From positions 1 to 8,427 of the forward strand of contig CAUEYG010000043.1 of the NCBI GenBank assembly GCA_959021945.1: a stretch of DNA of 8,427 bases, given 5' to 3'. Positions within the stretch are counted from its first letter, which is position 1; every line of letters begins with the position of its first letter. The notes beneath the pieces were generated by a model. It was given only the letters and a program-made list of their open reading frames with translations, searched no databases and was not told where the DNA came from. The translations under genes were made by a program, and so were the position numbers. Below, piece by piece: positions 6,674 to 8,427 of this stretch. Source of the stretch: an uncultured Eubacteriales bacterium. Its GTDB lineage: Bacteria > Bacillota > Clostridia > Peptostreptococcales > Anaerovoracaceae.

Positions 6674-7345
6674 CTAAATTTTGTAACCCATGCCTCGTTT
6701 CGTTTCAATAAAGTCTTTCTTTCCAATGGAAGCAAGCTTTGCACGAATTCGTGTCATATTGACGCTGAGGGTATTGTCATCGATAAAGACCTGATTATCC
6801 CACAAATCCTCAATCAAATCCGCCCGCTGCACTACCATCCCTGTATGGCGAAAGAGATAGCTGAGGATACGAAATTCGTTTTTAGAAAGCTCTGCCTCCT
6901 GTGTGCCTGCTCCAATGGTACAAGACAGTAAATCCAAAGTCACGCCATTGTGGGACAGCGTCCGACCCTCCTCTGCAGGTTCCCGTCCGCTCCGTTTCAG
7001 GACTGCTCCAATCCTTGCCAGCAAAATGGGAGCTTGATAAGGCTTGGACACATAATCATCTCCTCCTGTTGTAATGCATTCCAGTTCATCCATAGAAGTA
7101 TTTCTGCTGGTAACAAAAATAACCGGAACCTGAGATTGTTCCCGCAGCTGGCTGCAGACCTGCAGACCGCTGCATCCGGGCAGATTCACATCCAGCAATA
7201 CCAAGTCCGGATCTGCTGCCAGAATTTGCTCTGAAAGATGTTCAAATTCTGTGATGCACATTGGTTCATACAAAGCATTTTTCAACAGGACAGCCAACTC
7301 TTTTCTGATGGTTTCATCATCTTCTACGATCATGATTTTGTACAT
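6674..7345 (-). CDS. Response regulator, OmpR/PhoB class, BceR-like
   Basis: This 223-residue DNA-binding regulator has a receiver domain (about 1-118) and a winged-helix domain (about 128-223). The acidic pocket is Glu8, Asp9 and Asp10, the phosphorylation site is Asp52 in LVLLDVNLPG, and Thr79 and Lys101 (VSKPY) complete the active site. The C-terminal SKNEFRILSYLF and SVNMTRIRAKL segments are typical of the OmpR wing-helix fold, with TKRGMGYKI at the end. The start is set at 7345 because AAAGGAG lies 6 nt upstream and the receiver fold begins at MYKIMIVEDD. An in-frame ATG at 7414 would add 23 residues, but it has no ribosome site and the extension covers a terminator-like hairpin. It should be phosphorylated by the next gene's kinase and probably activates the transporter genes. 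Confidence 0.95.
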   Translation of the reverse strand: MYKIMIVEDDETIRKELAVLLKNALYEPMCITEFEHLSEQILAADPDLVLLDVNLPGCSGLQVCSQLREQSQVPVIFVTSRNTSMDELECITTGGDDYVSKPYQAPILLARIGAVLKRSGREPAEEGRTLSHNGVTLDLLSCTIGAGTQEAELSKNEFRILSYLFRHTGMVVQRADLIEDLWDNQVFIDDNTLSVNMTRIRAKLASIGKKDFIETKRGMGYKI

Positions 7346-7351
7346 AAACCG

Positions 7352-7358
7352 CTCCTTT
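7352..7358 (-). promoter_or_regulatory. Ribosome binding site that fixes the response-regulator start
   Basis: AAAGGAG on the minus strand stands 6 nt before the ATG at 7345. It directly follows the T-run of the upstream hairpin, so folding of the leader could affect access to it. It supports 7345 rather than the longer start at 7414. Confidence 0.8.
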
Positions 7359-7406
7359 AAAAAGCTCCCTCTTGAGCCGATCAGCTTATTGCCGGCCCAG
7401 GGGAGC
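7359..7406 (-). terminator. Terminator-like hairpin between hemerythrin and response regulator
   Basis: On the minus strand GCTCCC (7401-7406) pairs with GGGAGC (7364-7369), followed at once by TTTTT (7359-7363). Inside the loop GGGCCG and CGGCTC can form a second 6-bp stem with one G-U pair. The layout is that of an intrinsic terminator ending the hemerythrin transcript. Because it is only a few bases from the regulator's ribosome site, it could also act as an attenuator in that gene's leader. Structure is seen directly; role is inferred. Confidence 0.6.
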
Positions 7407-7416
7407 ATTTCCATTA

Positions 7417-7425
7417 CTTATACCA
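7417..7425 (-). promoter_or_regulatory. Possible extended -10 promoter for the regulator operon
   Basis: TGGTATAAG on the minus strand fits an extended -10 (TGn before a TATAAT-like hexamer; 5 of 6 match). No good -35 lies 16-18 nt upstream, where the sequence is the end of the hemerythrin gene. Initiation would fall near 7410, just before the hairpin at 7359-7406, so the transcript would begin with that structure. Supported by motif and position only. Confidence 0.35.
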
Positions 7426-7437
7426 TATAGGTTCTTA

Positions 7438-7845
7438 CTATTTTGACTGGCTGCGGATATGTTCCGCAATTTTTTTATCCTCACGTTTGATGTGATTGAT
7501 GAGCCAGCTGGAAAGGGTTGCATTGAGTTTTCCCACCATGGCTACTGTAGGGCCCTGTGCATTCAGTTCATTGATCAATTCTCTTACTGTCCGCTTAAAG
7601 CCTTCGTGGAGCTGCTTGTGCCTCTGGTAATCCGGGTACTTGTTTTGCAGCTGAAGTTTTTCTTCGTCAGCAAAATGTTTGCTGGTATAATCGAGAAGAA
7701 ATTTAGCTGTTGCATTCAGCTGATCCCTCCCTGCGCCTTTGGAGCATGCATCCAATAAATTGTTGAGCGCTTGAATTAACTGTTTATGCTGCATATCAAT
7801 TGCAGCGTTTCCGGTCTCTAAGTCTTTCGTAAATTGATAAGCCAT
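7438..7845 (-). CDS. Bacteriohemerythrin (oxygen-binding di-iron protein)
   Basis: This 135-residue single-domain protein is a bacteriohemerythrin, a four-helix bundle that binds O2 reversibly at a non-haem di-iron site in the cytoplasm. All seven expected iron ligands are visible: His20 in IDMQHKQL, His57 and Glu61 in KHFADEE, His76 and His80 in RHKQLH, His118 and Asp123 in WLINHIKRED. The length is standard for the stand-alone family; there is no signal peptide or fused signalling domain. Position 5 is Phe (MAYQFTKDL) where most relatives have Trp, a mild change near the N-terminal arm. GGGAG lies 6 nt before the ATG. It is separated from nrdJ upstream by 125 nt and is followed by a terminator-like hairpin, so it probably forms its own transcript. 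Likely roles are O2 scavenging, sensing or delivery in an anaerobe; the exact role is unknown. Confidence 0.94.
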   Translation of the reverse strand: MAYQFTKDLETGNAAIDMQHKQLIQALNNLLDACSKGAGRDQLNATAKFLLDYTSKHFADEEKLQLQNKYPDYQRHKQLHEGFKRTVRELINELNAQGPTVAMVGKLNATLSSWLINHIKREDKKIAEHIRSQSK

Positions 7846-7970
7846 CCTAGTCTCCCTTCTCCTAATGGTGGTTCTCTGACATCTGTTCGTTAAGTCTATA
7901 TACCCAGATCAGACTTCTATAAATCACGATATTTTCCATATCCCAGCAAGCCCCAGGCCAGTCTGCATCT
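7846..7970 (-). promoter_or_regulatory. Intergenic region upstream of hemerythrin, with an inverted repeat
   Basis: This 125-nt non-coding gap should contain the end of the nrdJ transcript and the start of the hemerythrin transcript. An inverted repeat, AAGTCT (7911-7916 on minus) and AGACTT (7892-7897), has 13 nt between the arms. A TATATA block (7898-7903) lies inside the loop and could be a -10, which would place the repeat across the promoter like an operator. The -35 is poor. No convincing intrinsic terminator for nrdJ is visible. Confidence 0.3.
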
Positions 7971-8427
7971 TTAGCCGCACTTGCTGTATCCGCAGTGCCT
8001 GCAAATGACACATCCGCTTTCGTGTTCCAGTCTGCTGCCGCATTCCGGGCATCCTTCGCCCTCTTCTGATTTTATTTCCGGCGTAGGTTTGATGGCATCA
8101 GGCATAGGAAGCCAATTTCCAAGAGCCACCTGTTTCTCATATTCCTGTTCAATGACCCTTGCCATAGCATCAGGACAGGAGGTACATTTTAATCCATGCT
8201 GACGAATGGTAGACGGACACCGTATTCCTCTCAACTGATCTACGATAGTATTGACATCAATGCCGCTCCTTAGGGCCACAGAGGCCAGTCTTGCAGTTGC
8301 CTCACTCTGGCTTGGACATCCTCCGGCTTTTCCTGTATTGGTAAAGATTTCGCAGATCCCTTTTTCATCGTAATTAACCGTAATATATAAATTTCCGCAG
8401 CCAATTTTTACACGCTCTGTCACACCT
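7971..8427 (-). CDS. nrdJ: Class II (adenosylcobalamin-dependent) ribonucleotide reductase, C-terminal fragment
   Basis: Only the last ~150 residues are present; the frame stays open to the window edge, so this is a partial gene. Numbering from the in-frame GTG at 8423, the fragment carries the TSCPD domain (GCGNLYITVNYDE, then GKAGGCPSQSEA, then GIRCPSTI and CTSCPDAMARVIE), which in clostridial NrdJ follows the catalytic barrel. A zinc-ribbon-like set follows: Cys125, Cys128, Cys138 and Cys141. The protein ends CRHCGYSKCG, where Cys144 and Cys149 have the CxxxxC spacing of the redox-active tail that re-reduces the active site of class II enzymes. The enzyme makes deoxyribonucleotides from ribonucleotides using B12 and works with or without oxygen. 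The GTG at 8423 has no room for a ribosome site in view and lies inside the conserved run, so it is not taken as the start. A stand-alone TSCPD protein is the less likely alternative. Confidence 0.88.
   Translation of the reverse strand, partial: GVTERVKIGCGNLYITVNYDEKGICEIFTNTGKAGGCPSQSEATARLASVALRSGIDVNTIVDQLRGIRCPSTIRQHGLKCTSCPDAMARVIEQEYEKQVALGNWLPMPDAIKPTPEIKSEEGEGCPECGSRLEHESGCVICRHCGYSKCG

Noticed and set aside
7346..7414. N-terminal extension of the response regulator from an ATG at 7414
   Set aside because: No ribosome site precedes it, the extension encodes the hairpin sequence, and a perfect AAAGGAG sits before the ATG at 7345, where the receiver fold begins.
1..8427. CRISPR array, tRNA, rRNA, prophage or transposase gene
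   Set aside because: No regularly spaced repeats, cloverleaf-like sequence, ribosomal RNA motif or recognisable mobile-element protein was found on either strand.

Overview
The window reads as a stretch of chromosome from a low-to-moderate GC Bacillota, most likely a Clostridia / Lachnospiraceae-type anaerobe. This is inferred from strong AGGAGG-like ribosome binding sites, a BceRS-BceAB-type peptide-resistance module, a MetA/MetY pair, a bacteriohemerythrin, and the end of a class II (B12-dependent) ribonucleotide reductase. No single feature fixes the species. All eight supported protein genes lie on the minus strand, so transcription runs from high to low coordinates.

In transcription order: (1) 8427-7971, the C-terminal end of NrdJ, cut by the window edge. 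(2) 7845-7438, a bacteriohemerythrin, followed by a terminator-like hairpin (7359-7406). (3) 7345-4784, a four-gene module of response regulator, intramembrane-sensing histidine kinase, ABC ATPase and a large FtsX-type permease. Regulator and kinase are almost contiguous, ATPase and permease overlap by 11 nt, and an 84-nt gap separates the two pairs. (4) 2668-435, metY then metA, 23 nt apart, with a plausible promoter in the 80-nt gap before metY. (5) 434-1, an AT-rich stretch with no convincing gene but several inverted and direct repeats.

Functionally, the kinase, regulator and transporter look like a self-contained detection and detoxification system for cell-envelope-active peptides: the transporter is probably both sensor and resistance pump, and the kinase has no extracellular sensor domain. 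MetA and MetY form the acetyl branch of methionine synthesis. MetA would make O-acetylhomoserine (it carries Glu111, the acetyl-CoA-type residue, despite the common 'succinyltransferase' family name), and MetY would convert this plus sulfide to homocysteine. The hemerythrin and NrdJ are typical of an anaerobe that meets some oxygen.

I see no CRISPR array, tRNA, rRNA, transposase or phage gene. Most of the window is ordinary core or accessory clostridial sequence. The least explained parts are the repeat-rich 1-434 region and the hairpin leader just upstream of the response regulator.
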